From Pseudomonas sp. CCI4.2 (GTDB lineage Bacteria > Pseudomonadota > Gammaproteobacteria > Pseudomonadales > Pseudomonadaceae), in the NCBI RefSeq assembly GCF_034350045.1, contig NZ_CP133781.1, positions 3,130,001 to 3,194,000 of the forward strand: a stretch of 64,000 nucleotides of DNA, written 5' to 3'. The translations under genes were made by a program, and so were the position numbers. Position 1 is the first letter of the stretch, and every line of letters starts with the position of its first letter. The notes under the pieces were generated by a model that saw only the letters and a list, made by a program, of their open reading frames with translations, had not been told where the DNA came from and made no database searches. Shown here piece by piece: positions 9,173 to 18,208 of the stretch.

Positions 9173-9610
9173 CTACTTCCACGTGCCGCCGCCGTGTTCG
9201 CAATCAATCCGCGCTTGCGTTGGGTCTTGAAGTTCGTAGTAGTAAGTCACCGCTTGGGCACCCTCAGGGATATGGGCTGAGGTCTTACCGGGTTCCTTGT
9301 TAGTTGATCGCTCATTGGCCAATGATTCCTGAGTCAAGGTTGCACTGCAGGTGGCTTTGGCTTGCGTGGGGCAACTGTCGACTTTGTGTTTTTCGCTGGT
9401 TAACGCGTCTTTGCTTTGATTGCTGCATGACCAATCAATCGAACCAGCGGGCATGCCGGTGTACTCGTAGCAGGTCTGGGCATTGACCACCGCCAGACCT
9501 TGGCTGGCGGGGCGTATCGACACCTGACAAGCCTCGGCCCAAACGCCACTGCTTATCAGGCAGCCCATCATCCCCGCGATTGTTTTTAGAGTGACCTTGG
9601 TGGTTCGCAT
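9173..9610 (-). CDS. Secreted hypothetical protein with cysteine pairs
   Basis: This 145-residue protein has a signal peptide (KTIAGMMGCLISSGVWA) and a mature part with seven cysteines (CQVS, CYEY, CSNQ, CPTQ, CSAT and others), so it probably forms disulfides in the periplasm. The end (YYYELQDPTQARIDCEHGGGTWK) recalls short conserved Pseudomonas periplasmic proteins, but I do not recognise a named family. AAGGGAG precedes the ATG. Nothing in the neighbourhood hints at a function. Confidence 0.65.
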   Translation of the reverse strand: MRTTKVTLKTIAGMMGCLISSGVWAEACQVSIRPASQGLAVVNAQTCYEYTGMPAGSIDWSCSNQSKDALTSEKHKVDSCPTQAKATCSATLTQESLANERSTNKEPGKTSAHIPEGAQAVTYYYELQDPTQARIDCEHGGGTWK

Positions 9611-9752
9611 AGCGGCAGCTCCCTTGACCTATGAAGCTAGGAAATACCCGCCAAAGGAAAGTTCAGAACAGTGAACCGGCCGGCGATATCCATTGAACCT
9701 GCACGTACCGCAAGCTTCATATGAGGTGATATCTGACAGGGAGCATCGACAG

Positions 9753-10670
9753 ATGAGCGAGATTCGCATCGGCATTTCAGGATGGCGCTACGTGCCTTGG
9801 AGGGGAGATTTTTATCCTGAAAAGCTGACTCAGAAAAATGAGCTCAAGTTTGCTTCCCGCGCCGTGAACAGTATCGAAATCAACGGCTCGTTCTATTCGC
9901 TGCAATCGCCTGACCTTTACTCCCGTTGGGGGGCCGACACCCCGGATAACTTTGTATTCAGCATCAAAGGCCCACGGTTTATTACCCACGTTCGACGCCT
10001 GAATGAAGTGGAAACTCCGGTCGCTAACTTCTTCGCCTCCGGCATCTTTCAACTCAAACAGAAACTGGGTCCGATTCTTTGGCAATTTCCGCCTTCGTTT
10101 AAGTTCGACGCAGAACAATTCGAACACTTTTTGTCGTTGTTGCCGCACACCCTGAAGCAAGCCAAAGCCTGCGCGAAACAGTGTGATGAACGTATGAAGA
10201 AACCCGGTTACCTGGACATGCCCAGCACAGGGCGGGTTCGCCACGCCGTGGAAATACGCAATGCAAGTTTCGCCACCGATGAGTTTGTCGCGTTGCTACG
10301 CAAGTACAAAGTGGCGTTAGTGGTGGCGGATGCGGCCGGCAAATGGCCCTACGTCGAAGACCTGACCAGCGACTTCATCTACCTGCGTCTGCACGGCGAA
10401 AAAGCCCTGTACGAAAGCGGTTACACAAGCGCCGCGATCAAGCATTGGGGAGATCGGATCGACGCCTGGCGTCAGGGCGCGCAACCCAAAGACGCGCATT
10501 TGATCACCGCCAAGAGCGCACCCAAACGCAAATCCCGGGATGTGTATTGCTATTTCGATAACGACATCAAGGTCCGTGCGCCGTATGACGCTCGAAAATT
10601 GCTTGAGCGTTTCGGCTTGGCGGACGACCTGGAAGTGGCGCCCGGCGATCTGCAAGGCGTCACTTTTTGA
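9753..10670 (+). CDS. DUF72 family protein
   Basis: This 305-residue protein opens with RIGISGWRYVPWRGDFYP and continues with AVNSIEINGSFYSL, the hallmark of DUF72 (YecE-like) TIM-barrel proteins. The family end, with ITAKSAPKRKSRDVYCYFDNDIKVRAPYDA, is intact. The function of DUF72 is not known. ATG 9753 is preferred over 9693 because AGGGAG lies just upstream and the domain begins at residue 3. The next gene starts on a TTG that overlaps this stop. Confidence 0.85.
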   Translation: MSEIRIGISGWRYVPWRGDFYPEKLTQKNELKFASRAVNSIEINGSFYSLQSPDLYSRWGADTPDNFVFSIKGPRFITHVRRLNEVETPVANFFASGIFQLKQKLGPILWQFPPSFKFDAEQFEHFLSLLPHTLKQAKACAKQCDERMKKPGYLDMPSTGRVRHAVEIRNASFATDEFVALLRKYKVALVVADAAGKWPYVEDLTSDFIYLRLHGEKALYESGYTSAAIKHWGDRIDAWRQGAQPKDAHLITAKSAPKRKSRDVYCYFDNDIKVRAPYDARKLLERFGLADDLEVAPGDLQGVTF

Positions 10671-11452
10671 GTCGTTTCACTGGCGAGTTGGGGCCGGGCG
10701 ACCCTGTGTCGTCTACGGTCGCGCTCAGGGTGCTGACCATCAATATGCACATGGGCTTTGGTGTCTTCAATCGGCGCTTTATCTTGCCGGAACTGCGCGA
10801 CGCGGTGCGCTCTGTCTCTGCCGACGTGGTGTTTTTACAGGAAGTCCACGGCACTCAGCAGACCTACGCCAGCCGCGTGGCAAAGTGGCCGACCACCTCG
10901 CAGTACGAAGTTCTCGCCGAGAGCCTGTGGCCCGATTTTGCATATGGGCGTAACGCGGTTTACCCGAAGGGTGATCATGGTAATGCGCTGCTGTCGAAAT
11001 ACCCCATCGTTCAGCATGAAAATCTTGATGCCTCGGTCCACGGCACTGAGCAGCGTGGCTTGCTGCATTGCGTGTTGGCGGTGCCGGGTCATGGTCAGGT
11101 ACATACCGTTTGTGTGCATTTGGGCCTGAGAGAAAAACATCGGCGTCAGCAATTGGACCTGCTCATGGCATTGCTGGGACGAATACCCGCCGGGGCTCCG
11201 GTGATCGTGGCTGGAGATTTCAATGAGTGGCGTCTTCGGGCAGACGAGTTGCTTTCAGGGTCTGGCCTGCATGAAGTGTTCGTCCAGGCGGGCGGCGTAC
11301 CCGCGAAAAGCTTTCTAGCGCGCCGGCCGCTGCTGCGTCTGGATCGGATTTATGTGCGCAATGCCACGACCCATTTCCCCAGGGTGCTGACTGATGGAGC
11401 TTGGTCCCATCTCTCTGACCATGCGCCCTTGGCGGTGGAGGTGCGCCTGTGA
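10667..11452 (+). CDS. Endonuclease/exonuclease/phosphatase (EEP) family protein
   Basis: This 261-residue protein has the EEP order of motifs: LTINMHMGFG, DVVFLQEVHGTQ (catalytic glutamate), ALLSKYPI, APVIVAGDFNEWR (Asp/Asn pair), LDRIYVRN and a final WSHLSDHAPLAVEVRL (SDH histidine). It is probably a metal-dependent phosphodiesterase or nuclease. The substrate is not evident. The proposed TTG start overlaps the DUF72 stop codon by four bases and has AAGGCG upstream. A later in-frame start is possible but would still leave the first motif. Confidence 0.82.
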   Translation: MSRFTGELGPGDPVSSTVALRVLTINMHMGFGVFNRRFILPELRDAVRSVSADVVFLQEVHGTQQTYASRVAKWPTTSQYEVLAESLWPDFAYGRNAVYPKGDHGNALLSKYPIVQHENLDASVHGTEQRGLLHCVLAVPGHGQVHTVCVHLGLREKHRRQQLDLLMALLGRIPAGAPVIVAGDFNEWRLRADELLSGSGLHEVFVQAGGVPAKSFLARRPLLRLDRIYVRNATTHFPRVLTDGAWSHLSDHAPLAVEVRL

Positions 11453-11547
11453 AACTGCCTTACGCCCAGAGCCATTGGCGTGACGGTAATTCTTTTAATC
11501 TTTTTTTAAACATTAGGCTGCGCTGGGTTTCATGCGTATCTCCGGCT

Positions 11548-11680
11548 TTCGGCCGCATGGTTTCACGGCGCCTCTTTCCGAAATTTGATATTCGATTCCC
11601 ATGCGATTAGCGGGCGCCTCTGAGGCAACTTGTTAGCGAAGGTCCTAGGGACCTATCGCAGCCGTCGACAGCTCCTACAG
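11548..11680 (+). repeat. Dispersed composite repeat, short copy
   Basis: This stretch shares the block order of the elements at 42.1-42.3 kb and 58.8-59.1 kb: a ggccgcatggtttca start, then cctctttccg, then attcgatattc-like text, then gttagcgaaggtcct and a cagctcctacag end. It stops where the longer copies continue into a REP palindrome. No terminal inverted repeat is seen here. Confidence 0.7.
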
Positions 11681-11705
11681 TCATGTGTTGTTTAAATTCA
11701 ATCAC

Positions 11706-13022
11706 TCAGCGCTGCTCTAGCCCCGCAAACATTTTCACCGCTGCCACGGCTTCACTGGCCCCGGCGCTGATCTGCACGATGACCGAACCCGCCTGGTCAG
11801 CCAGTTCAACGCCTCGGCTAGCGGTGGAGCGGGTGTTGTCCATGCTGCTGATGGCCAGCTGGGTTTCGGTCTGGATGACCTGGATCATCTCCGAAATTTC
11901 GGCGGTGGAGCGGCTGGTGCGTCCGGCCAGTTGCCGCACTTCGTCGGCGACCACCGCGAAACCGCGACCTTGGTCCCCGGCGCGTGCGGCTTCGATGGCG
12001 GCGTTGAGGGCCAGCAGGTTGGTCTGGTCCGCGATGCTACGAATGGTGTTAACGATGGCGGTGATTTGATCCGAACGCTCACCCAGCTGGGTCACGATCC
12101 GTGAAGAGTCTTCAATGTTCAGCGAGATTTGGCGCATTTCGCTCGCCGCTTGTTGAATCACCCGAGTGCCTTCCTCGGCGACTTTCTGAGTCTCGATCGA
12201 GATGTGATAAGCCTGAGCGGCGCTGTGTGCATCTTGTTCGTGTTTTACGACGCGGTCAGTGATGTCAGAGGCGAACTTGATCACTTTGCTCAGTTTGCCA
12301 CTGGCGTCATACACCGGGTTATAGCTGGCTTCCAGCCACACGGTTTGTCCATTTTTAGTCATGCGTTTGAACTGTCCGTTGAAAAACTCACCCTTATTAA
12401 GCCGACGCCAGAATTCTTCATATTCGGTTGAATTAACGATCTCCGGCGGGCAGAACAAACGGTGGTGCTTGCCTTTCAACTCGCCGAGGCTGTAACCCAT
12501 GCGCTTCAGGAAGTTTTCATTAGCGGTGAGGATTTGCCCATTGGGCTCAAACTCGATCACGACCATGGCGCGGTCGATGGCTTGAAGTCTGTTTTTTGCT
12601 TCGTTTTCGAGCTGAACTTTCTCAGTCACGTCCATGGCGTACTTGACGATTTTCACCACCTTGCCGGACGCATCCTTGACCGGGCTATAGCTGGCTTCGA
12701 GCCACACCGGCTCACCGTCACCCGCAACCCGGCGGAAGGTCGATGTCACGAAATCACCGGCCCGTAAGCGCGCCCACAATTGGGCGTATTCCGCGCTACG
12801 CACATACTCGGGTGTGCAGAAATGCCGATGCTCTTTACCGATCAAGTCTTCTTTGCGATAACGCATGGCACTCAAGAAGTTATTATTGGCGCTCAGCACA
12901 ACACCGGTTATGTCGAACTCAATGATTGCCATGGAGCGGTCGATGGCTTCTAGCAAACTGGCCTGTTGCGCAATGACATGCTGCAGGTCCTGTACAACTT
13001 TTTTGTGCCCGTTAAATAGCAT
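11706..13022 (-). CDS. BdlA-like soluble chemotaxis transducer with two PAS domains
   Basis: This 438-residue protein has no membrane segment. Two PAS domains begin near residues 25 and 147 ([12 protein letters not shown] and [12 protein letters not shown]), each ending in an SYxPVxDxSGK-type PAC strand. They are followed by a methyl-accepting signalling domain with the conserved hairpin tip [20 protein letters not shown]. This is the layout of Pseudomonas BdlA, which senses redox or nutrient shifts through PAS domains to trigger biofilm dispersal. Homology to BdlA is clear in pattern; equal function is inferred. A 14-bp palindrome lies 134 bases upstream of its start. Confidence 0.8.
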   Translation of the reverse strand: MLFNGHKKVVQDLQHVIAQQASLLEAIDRSMAIIEFDITGVVLSANNNFLSAMRYRKEDLIGKEHRHFCTPEYVRSAEYAQLWARLRAGDFVTSTFRRVAGDGEPVWLEASYSPVKDASGKVVKIVKYAMDVTEKVQLENEAKNRLQAIDRAMVVIEFEPNGQILTANENFLKRMGYSLGELKGKHHRLFCPPEIVNSTEYEEFWRRLNKGEFFNGQFKRMTKNGQTVWLEASYNPVYDASGKLSKVIKFASDITDRVVKHEQDAHSAAQAYHISIETQKVAEEGTRVIQQAASEMRQISLNIEDSSRIVTQLGERSDQITAIVNTIRSIADQTNLLALNAAIEAARAGDQGRGFAVVADEVRQLAGRTSRSTAEISEMIQVIQTETQLAISSMDNTRSTASRGVELADQAGSVIVQISAGASEAVAAVKMFAGLEQR

Positions 13023-13155
13023 GCTGAACTCGGCTCAGGAAAACGATAGGGAGGTAACTTGTTCCTGTTTCATGGCCAACAAGGCTGAATACGGCCGAGT
13101 GCGCTGCCTTTCGCAAGAGTGCCATCATACGTGCGGCTATTCAGAAATCACCATC

Positions 13156-13190
13156 GTTAGTTGTACAAAAAATAACTTTGTACAACTAAC
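13156..13190. promoter_or_regulatory. Perfect 14-bp palindrome, candidate operator
   Basis: Arms gttagttgtacaaa (13156-13169) and tttgtacaactaac (13177-13190) are exact reverse complements around a 7-base spacer. The element lies between the iolR stop and the start of the BdlA-like gene and lacks a T run, so an operator is more likely than a terminator. The binding protein is unknown. Confidence 0.55.
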
Positions 13191-13250
13191 TATGCGTTTG
13201 AATGGCCTTCTAGTGTTTTGAATAGGTCCAATAGCAGCATACCGGTGGTG

Positions 13251-14153
13251 TCAGTCGTCGAACCCGACTTGCTCATGGATTTGATCGACCTTTAATTCCA
13301 GTCGATACGCCACTGCGATGAACAACGCCTGACACAAACACAGGGTGGCGCTGAGCGAGCGGAAGGCGAACGAGCTGCCTTCGTTGACCAGCAGCACTGC
13401 GTTGGCGCGTTTGGCCAGTGGCGAGAGATTGCTGTCAGTAATAATCAGGGTTTTGGCCTGATTGTGCTGAGCGATGCGCAAGCAGTGCTGCGTCTCTTTG
13501 CCGTATGGGGTAAAGCTGATGGCGATCACCAGATCGTTGGCACGAACGCTGCGCATCTGCTCGCGGTAGCTGCCGCCGAGCCCAGAAATCAAATGGATGC
13601 GCTTATTGGTGTGCTGCAGGTTGTACACCAGGTAATCGGCCACCGCGAAAGAGCGCCGCACCCCGACCACGTAAATATTGTCGGCATTGATCACCAAGTC
13701 CACCGCCTTGTCGAACACCACGTCGTCCAGTTCGTCTCCCAGCCGTTCCAGGCCGGACAAGGTCGCGTTTACGCATTCCCGCGCCAAATCGCCGCCACTG
13801 GCTTTTTGCGACTTGTTGGCGATCATGCTGCGAATGCGCTGCTGGTAGTTCTGTGCGGGGGTGGTTTTGTGGGTGTAGGCCTCGCGGAACAACGCCTGCA
13901 TTTCGCTAAAACCACTGAAGCCAAAGCGCTGGGAGAATCGCACGATGGCCGAGGGATGAACCTCGCACTCCCGGGCAATGTCGCTGATCCGGTCGACCAT
14001 GATCCGGTCGCTTTGCTGGGTCATATAGGTCGCGATACGTTTGAGCTGACGCGGAAGGCTCTCGTATTCAGTGGTGATCAGCTTGAGCAGGCTCTCGGCG
14101 TTAAGAGGAGGCGTATCGGCACTGCTCGCTGGCTGCTGATCGATGCTGGTCAT
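13251..14153 (-). CDS. iolR: RpiR-family transcriptional regulator of inositol genes
   Basis: This 300-residue protein has an N-terminal RpiR helix-turn-helix (about residues 25-105, with HPSAIVRFSQRFGFSGFSEMQ as recognition region). It is followed by a SIS sugar-binding domain (about 145-280, NIYVVGVRRSFAVADYL and VIAISFTPYGKETQ). It is divergent from iolC. In Pseudomonas and rhizobia this regulator represses iol genes until an inositol catabolite binds. ATG 14153 is used because GAGAGGGAA precedes it; a frame open to 14225 gives no better start. A GGAA-N6-TTCC site lies 151 bases upstream, in the shared promoter. Confidence 0.88.
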   Translation of the reverse strand: MTSIDQQPASSADTPPLNAESLLKLITTEYESLPRQLKRIATYMTQQSDRIMVDRISDIARECEVHPSAIVRFSQRFGFSGFSEMQALFREAYTHKTTPAQNYQQRIRSMIANKSQKASGGDLARECVNATLSGLERLGDELDDVVFDKAVDLVINADNIYVVGVRRSFAVADYLVYNLQHTNKRIHLISGLGGSYREQMRSVRANDLVIAISFTPYGKETQHCLRIAQHNQAKTLIITDSNLSPLAKRANAVLLVNEGSSFAFRSLSATLCLCQALFIAVAYRLELKVDQIHEQVGFDD

Positions 14154-14303
14154 ACGATGGTTCCCTCTCGGACTTGTTCTTATAAGGCACGGCCTGACGG
14201 GCAAGGCGCCTATTGCCCCTGACAATGGGCAGCCCAGTTTACAGGGCTGGGCATTTATATCCTCGCCTGTTTAGGACGAAGTGCCATTACATCACATGTG
14301 AAT

Positions 14304-14317
14304 GGAAAAAATATTCC
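14304..14317. promoter_or_regulatory. IolR operator (GGAA-N6-TTCC)
   Basis: GGAA AAAATA TTCC fits the GGAA-N6-TTCC motif described for IolR of rhizobia. Flanking CATGTG (14295-14300) and CACATG (14317-14322) extend the dyad. It lies in the AT-rich divergent region, about 124 bases upstream of the iolC start. Binding is inferred. Confidence 0.7.
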
Positions 14318-14440
14318 ACATGAAAAATTTATAGAATAAATATTGATTGACGCCCCAAGACGTTCTAGTCTGCATTTACCAACAGTGGTGTGCGCATCCT
14401 CGGCGCGCATCGCAGGCTGATAAAAATAATAGGAGCCAGC

Positions 14441-16378
14441 ATGGTTCAGACACGTTTTTCCACTGGGCGTCCATTGGATCTGATCTGCCTCGGACGTCTC
14501 GGCGTGGATCTGTATGCGCAGCAGGTCGGTGCGCGCCTCGAAGACGTCAGCAGCTTCGCCAAATACCTTGGTGGCTCTTCCGCGAATATCGCCTTTGGCA
14601 CCGCTCGGCTGGGCCTCAAGTCGGCGATGCTCAGCCGGGTCGGTGATGACCACATGGGGCGCTTTCTGGTCGAGACCCTCGATCGGGAAGGCTGCGACGT
14701 CAGCGGGATAAAAATTGACCCGGAACGCCTCACCGCCCTGGTATTGCTGGGGCTCAAGGACCGCGAAACCTTCCCGTTGGTGTTCTACCGTGAAAATTGC
14801 GCCGACATGGCGTTGCGCGGTGAAGACATCAACGAAGACTACATCGCTTCCAGCAAAGCCCTGTTGATCACCGGCACGCATTTCTCGACCGAGCCGGTGT
14901 TCAAGGCCAGCAGCCAAGCGCTGGACTACGCCGAAAAACACAACGTCAAACGCATCCTCGATATCGACTACCGGCCCGTGTTATGGGGGCTGGCGAGCAA
15001 GGCCGATGGCGCTACCCGCTTTGTCGCCGATCAAAAAGTCAGCCAACACGTGCAGCGTATCTTGCCGCGCTTCGACCTGATTGTAGGCACCGAAGAAGAG
15101 TTTCTGATCGCGGGCGGCGGCACAGACCTGCTCGCTGCACTGCGTACGGTGCGCGAGCTGACCGCCGCCACCCTGGTGGTCAAACTGGGTCCGCAAGGGT
15201 GCACGGTGATTCACGGCGCCATTCCTGATCATTTGGAAGACGGCGACATTTATCCCGGTGTTCGGGTTGAAGTATTGAACGTACTGGGCGCGGGCGATGC
15301 CTTTATGTCAGGCTTCCTCAGTGGCTGGCTGAACGAGGCCAGCGACGAACGCTGTTGCCAATTGGCCAACGCGTGCGGTGGGTTGGTGGTGTCGCGCCAC
15401 GCCTGTGCGCCGGCCATGCCGACCCCGGCGGAATTGAATTATCTATTCGACAGCCCGGTGCCGATTACGCGGCCGGACCAAGACAGCGTGCTGCAACGAC
15501 TGCATCAGGTCAGCGTGCCGCGCAAACAATGGAAGCAGCTGTTTATATTCGCCTTCGACCACCGGGGCCAACTGGTGGAGCTGGCGCAGAAAGCGGGTCG
15601 CGATTTGGAGAGCATTGGTCAGCTCAAGCAGTTATTTATTCAGGCGGTGGAGCGGGTCGAAGTGGATTTGCAACAGCGCGGGATTGAAGCCAGCGTCGGG
15701 CTGCTGGCCGATCAGCGCTTTGGTCAGGATGCGCTGAACAGCGCCACCGGTCGCGGCTGGTGGATCGCCCGCCCAGTAGAAGTGCAAGGCTCGCGACCGT
15801 TGGCGTTTGAACACGGCCGTTCCATCGGCAGCAATTTGCTGGCTTGGCCCAAGGAGCAGATCATCAAATGCCTGGTGCAATTTCACCCCGACGACGAGCC
15901 GTTGCTGCGCCTGGAACAGGAAGCCCAACTCATGGGCCTGTACCGCGCCGCGCAAACCAGCGGCCATGAATTGCTGCTGGAAGTCATCCCGCCAAAGGAT
16001 CACCCCTCGACTCATCCCGATGTGCTCTATCGCGCCCTCAAGCGTTTATACAACCTTGGGATCTTCCCGGATTGGTGGAAAATCGAGTCTCAGACCGCCG
16101 AGGTGTGGCAGCAGTTGGATGAATTGATCAGCGAGCGCGACCCGTATTGCCGAGGCGTGGTGTTGCTGGGCCTCAACGCTCCTGCTGAAGCCCTGGCCGA
16201 AGGGTTCAAGCAAGCCAGCCGTAGCAGCAGTTGCCGAGGGTTTGCCGTTGGCCGGACGATTTTTCAGGAGCCAAGCCGCGCCTGGATGGCCAATGAAATT
16301 GATGACGCGACGCTGATCAGCCAGGTGCAACGGACGTTCACGTTCTTGATCGAATCCTGGCGCGAGGCGCGAGCCTGA
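14441..16378 (+). CDS. iolC: 5-dehydro-2-deoxygluconokinase fused to DUF2090
   Basis: This 645-residue protein joins a PfkB/ribokinase domain (about 1-315, with GGSSANIAFGTARLG and the catalytic NVLGAGDAFMSGF) to a C-terminal DUF2090 domain (about 330-640). The kinase phosphorylates 5-dehydro-2-deoxygluconate in the cytoplasm. DUF2090 has an aldolase-like fold, and no separate iolJ aldolase is seen in the locus, so this half may cleave the phosphorylated product; that is inference. ATG 14441 has AGGAGCC directly upstream and is chosen over 14390. It is the first gene of the inositol operon. Confidence 0.92.
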   Translation: MVQTRFSTGRPLDLICLGRLGVDLYAQQVGARLEDVSSFAKYLGGSSANIAFGTARLGLKSAMLSRVGDDHMGRFLVETLDREGCDVSGIKIDPERLTALVLLGLKDRETFPLVFYRENCADMALRGEDINEDYIASSKALLITGTHFSTEPVFKASSQALDYAEKHNVKRILDIDYRPVLWGLASKADGATRFVADQKVSQHVQRILPRFDLIVGTEEEFLIAGGGTDLLAALRTVRELTAATLVVKLGPQGCTVIHGAIPDHLEDGDIYPGVRVEVLNVLGAGDAFMSGFLSGWLNEASDERCCQLANACGGLVVSRHACAPAMPTPAELNYLFDSPVPITRPDQDSVLQRLHQVSVPRKQWKQLFIFAFDHRGQLVELAQKAGRDLESIGQLKQLFIQAVERVEVDLQQRGIEASVGLLADQRFGQDALNSATGRGWWIARPVEVQGSRPLAFEHGRSIGSNLLAWPKEQIIKCLVQFHPDDEPLLRLEQEAQLMGLYRAAQTSGHELLLEVIPPKDHPSTHPDVLYRALKRLYNLGIFPDWWKIESQTAEVWQQLDELISERDPYCRGVVLLGLNAPAEALAEGFKQASRSSSCRGFAVGRTIFQEPSRAWMANEIDDATLISQVQRTFTFLIESWREARA

Positions 16379-16453
16379 CGGTATAGCGATGGACTGAACT
16401 CAGCCGGTCAAAACAAAAATAGCGGTCAGTTGATAACACATACAGGTGCATCC

Positions 16454-17371
16454 ATGCCCACTTCGAACACCCCTTCAGCGATCCGGATCGGCATCAATCC
16501 GATTTCCTGGAGCAACGACGACCTGCCAGCCCTCGGCGGTGAAACCCCCCTCAGTACCGCCTTGAGCGAAGGCGCGGAAATTGGCTACGAAGGTTTTGAA
16601 CTCAACGGCAAGTTTCCCAAAGACGCAAAAGGCGTCGGCGATGTGTTGCGTCCTTACGGCTTGGCGCTGGTCTCGGGCTGGTATTCCAGCCGTCTGGCCC
16701 GGCGCTCGGTGGCTGAGGAAATCGCGGCCATTACGCCCCATGTGCAATTGCTCGCGGAAAACGGCGCCACGGTGTTGGTGTACGGCGAAGTGGCTGATTC
16801 GATTCAAGGGCAGCGTATTCCACTGGTGGAGCGGCCACGGTTTTACAGTGATCAGGCGTGGCAGGAATACGCCGACAAACTCACCGAATTGGCGCGCTTC
16901 ACCTTGTCTCGTGGCGTGCGTTTGGCCTACCACCATCACATGGGCGCCTACGTTGAATCGCCTCAGGACATCGATACGTTAATGGCCCTAACCGGCAGCG
17001 AAGTCGGCCTGTTATTCGATTCGGGCCATTGCTACATGGGCGGCGGCGAGCCGTTGCAGGTACTGAAAAAACACATCGAGCGGATCTGCCACGTGCATTT
17101 CAAAGACGTGCGCAAGCCGGTGGTGCAACTGGCGCGCAATAACCTCTGGAGTTTCCCGGACTGCATCATCAACGGCACGTTTACCGTGCCCGGCGACGGT
17201 GATATTGATTTCGCCGCCTTGCTCGACGTTTTGTTGGCCGCCCACTACAGCGGCTGGCTGGTGGTGGAAGCCGAACAAGACCCTGCGGTCGCGCCGAGTT
17301 ATGCCTACGCCAAAAAAGGCTACGAGACCCTGCGCGATTTGCTCGCCGATGCCCAACACAGGAGCGCTTGA
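16454..17371 (+). CDS. iolE: Myo-inosose-2 dehydratase
   Basis: This 305-residue TIM-barrel enzyme (xylose-isomerase-like fold) begins with IRIGINPISWSNDDLPALGG, characteristic of IolE. Metal ligands are expected in VLVYGEVAD, LAYHHHMGAYVE, LLFDSGHCYMGG and HVHFKDVR. It removes water from scyllo-inosose to give the trihydroxycyclohexane dione. It follows iolC by 75 bases and precedes iolB almost without gap. The ATG at 16454 lies eight codons inside a longer frame and has AGGTG upstream. Confidence 0.93.
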   Translation: MPTSNTPSAIRIGINPISWSNDDLPALGGETPLSTALSEGAEIGYEGFELNGKFPKDAKGVGDVLRPYGLALVSGWYSSRLARRSVAEEIAAITPHVQLLAENGATVLVYGEVADSIQGQRIPLVERPRFYSDQAWQEYADKLTELARFTLSRGVRLAYHHHMGAYVESPQDIDTLMALTGSEVGLLFDSGHCYMGGGEPLQVLKKHIERICHVHFKDVRKPVVQLARNNLWSFPDCIINGTFTVPGDGDIDFAALLDVLLAAHYSGWLVVEAEQDPAVAPSYAYAKKGYETLRDLLADAQHRSA

Positions 17372-17373
17372 CC

Positions 17374-18183
17374 ATGAACCTGTTAGTTAAAAGTAACGCT
17401 GAAGGTCGTGACGTTGTCGCCCTGGCAGATGGGGCATTGGAATACGTCGGTTTCGCTGCCTACCGCTTGAGCGTCGGTGAGCGTTTGCCGATCAGTTCCG
17501 GTGAAAAAGAACTGTGCCTGGTGCTGCTCAGCGGCCGGGTTGATGTGACGGGTGAGGCGCCGGGGCAGGCTGGCTTTAAATGGCAAAACATCGGCGACCG
17601 GCACTCGGTGTTCGAAGACAAATCACCCTTTGCCGTGTACTTGCCACCCCACAGTCAGGCGCAGGTCACCGCCCTGAGCGCAGTGCAAATTGCCGTGTGC
17701 GCCGCCCCCGGTGATGTTGCCAAGCAATTGCCGGCACGCTTGATCCGCCCTGAAAGCATGAAACGCAGCAGCCGGGGCAAGGCCGCCAATACCCGTTATG
17801 TGTGCGACATCCTCCCTGACACTGAGCCTGCCCATTCGCTGTTGGTGGTGGAAGTGCGCACGCCCTCCGGGCATTCGTCCAGCTACCCGCCCCACAAGCA
17901 TGACCAGGATGACCTGCCCCACGAGAGCTTTCTTGAAGAAACCTATTACCATCAGGTCAACCCGCCGCAAGGCTACGTGTTTCAGCGGGTGTACACCGAC
18001 GACCGCAGCATTGATCAAGCCATGGCTGTGGAAAACAACGACTTGGTCACGGTGCCCAAGGGTTATCACCCGGTCAGTGTGCCCTATGGCTACGAGTCGT
18101 ATTATTTGAACGTGATGGCCGGTCCGAAACGTGCCTGGCAATTTCACAACGATCCTCAGCACAGCTGGCTATTGGATCTTTAA
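17374..18183 (+). CDS. iolB: 5-deoxy-glucuronate isomerase
   Basis: This 269-residue bicupin protein carries the metal-binding set [22 protein letters not shown] in the second half and a C-terminal [16 protein letters not shown] typical of IolB. It converts 5-deoxy-glucuronate to 5-dehydro-2-deoxygluconate. ATG 17374 is two bases beyond the iolE stop and has AGGAG about ten bases upstream, overlapping the end of iolE, so the two are probably translated together. Confidence 0.94.
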   Translation: MNLLVKSNAEGRDVVALADGALEYVGFAAYRLSVGERLPISSGEKELCLVLLSGRVDVTGEAPGQAGFKWQNIGDRHSVFEDKSPFAVYLPPHSQAQVTALSAVQIAVCAAPGDVAKQLPARLIRPESMKRSSRGKAANTRYVCDILPDTEPAHSLLVVEVRTPSGHSSSYPPHKHDQDDLPHESFLEETYYHQVNPPQGYVFQRVYTDDRSIDQAMAVENNDLVTVPKGYHPVSVPYGYESYYLNVMAGPKRAWQFHNDPQHSWLLDL

Positions 18184-18208
18184 CCCCTATTCGATGAGGA
18201 ACAGTGGC

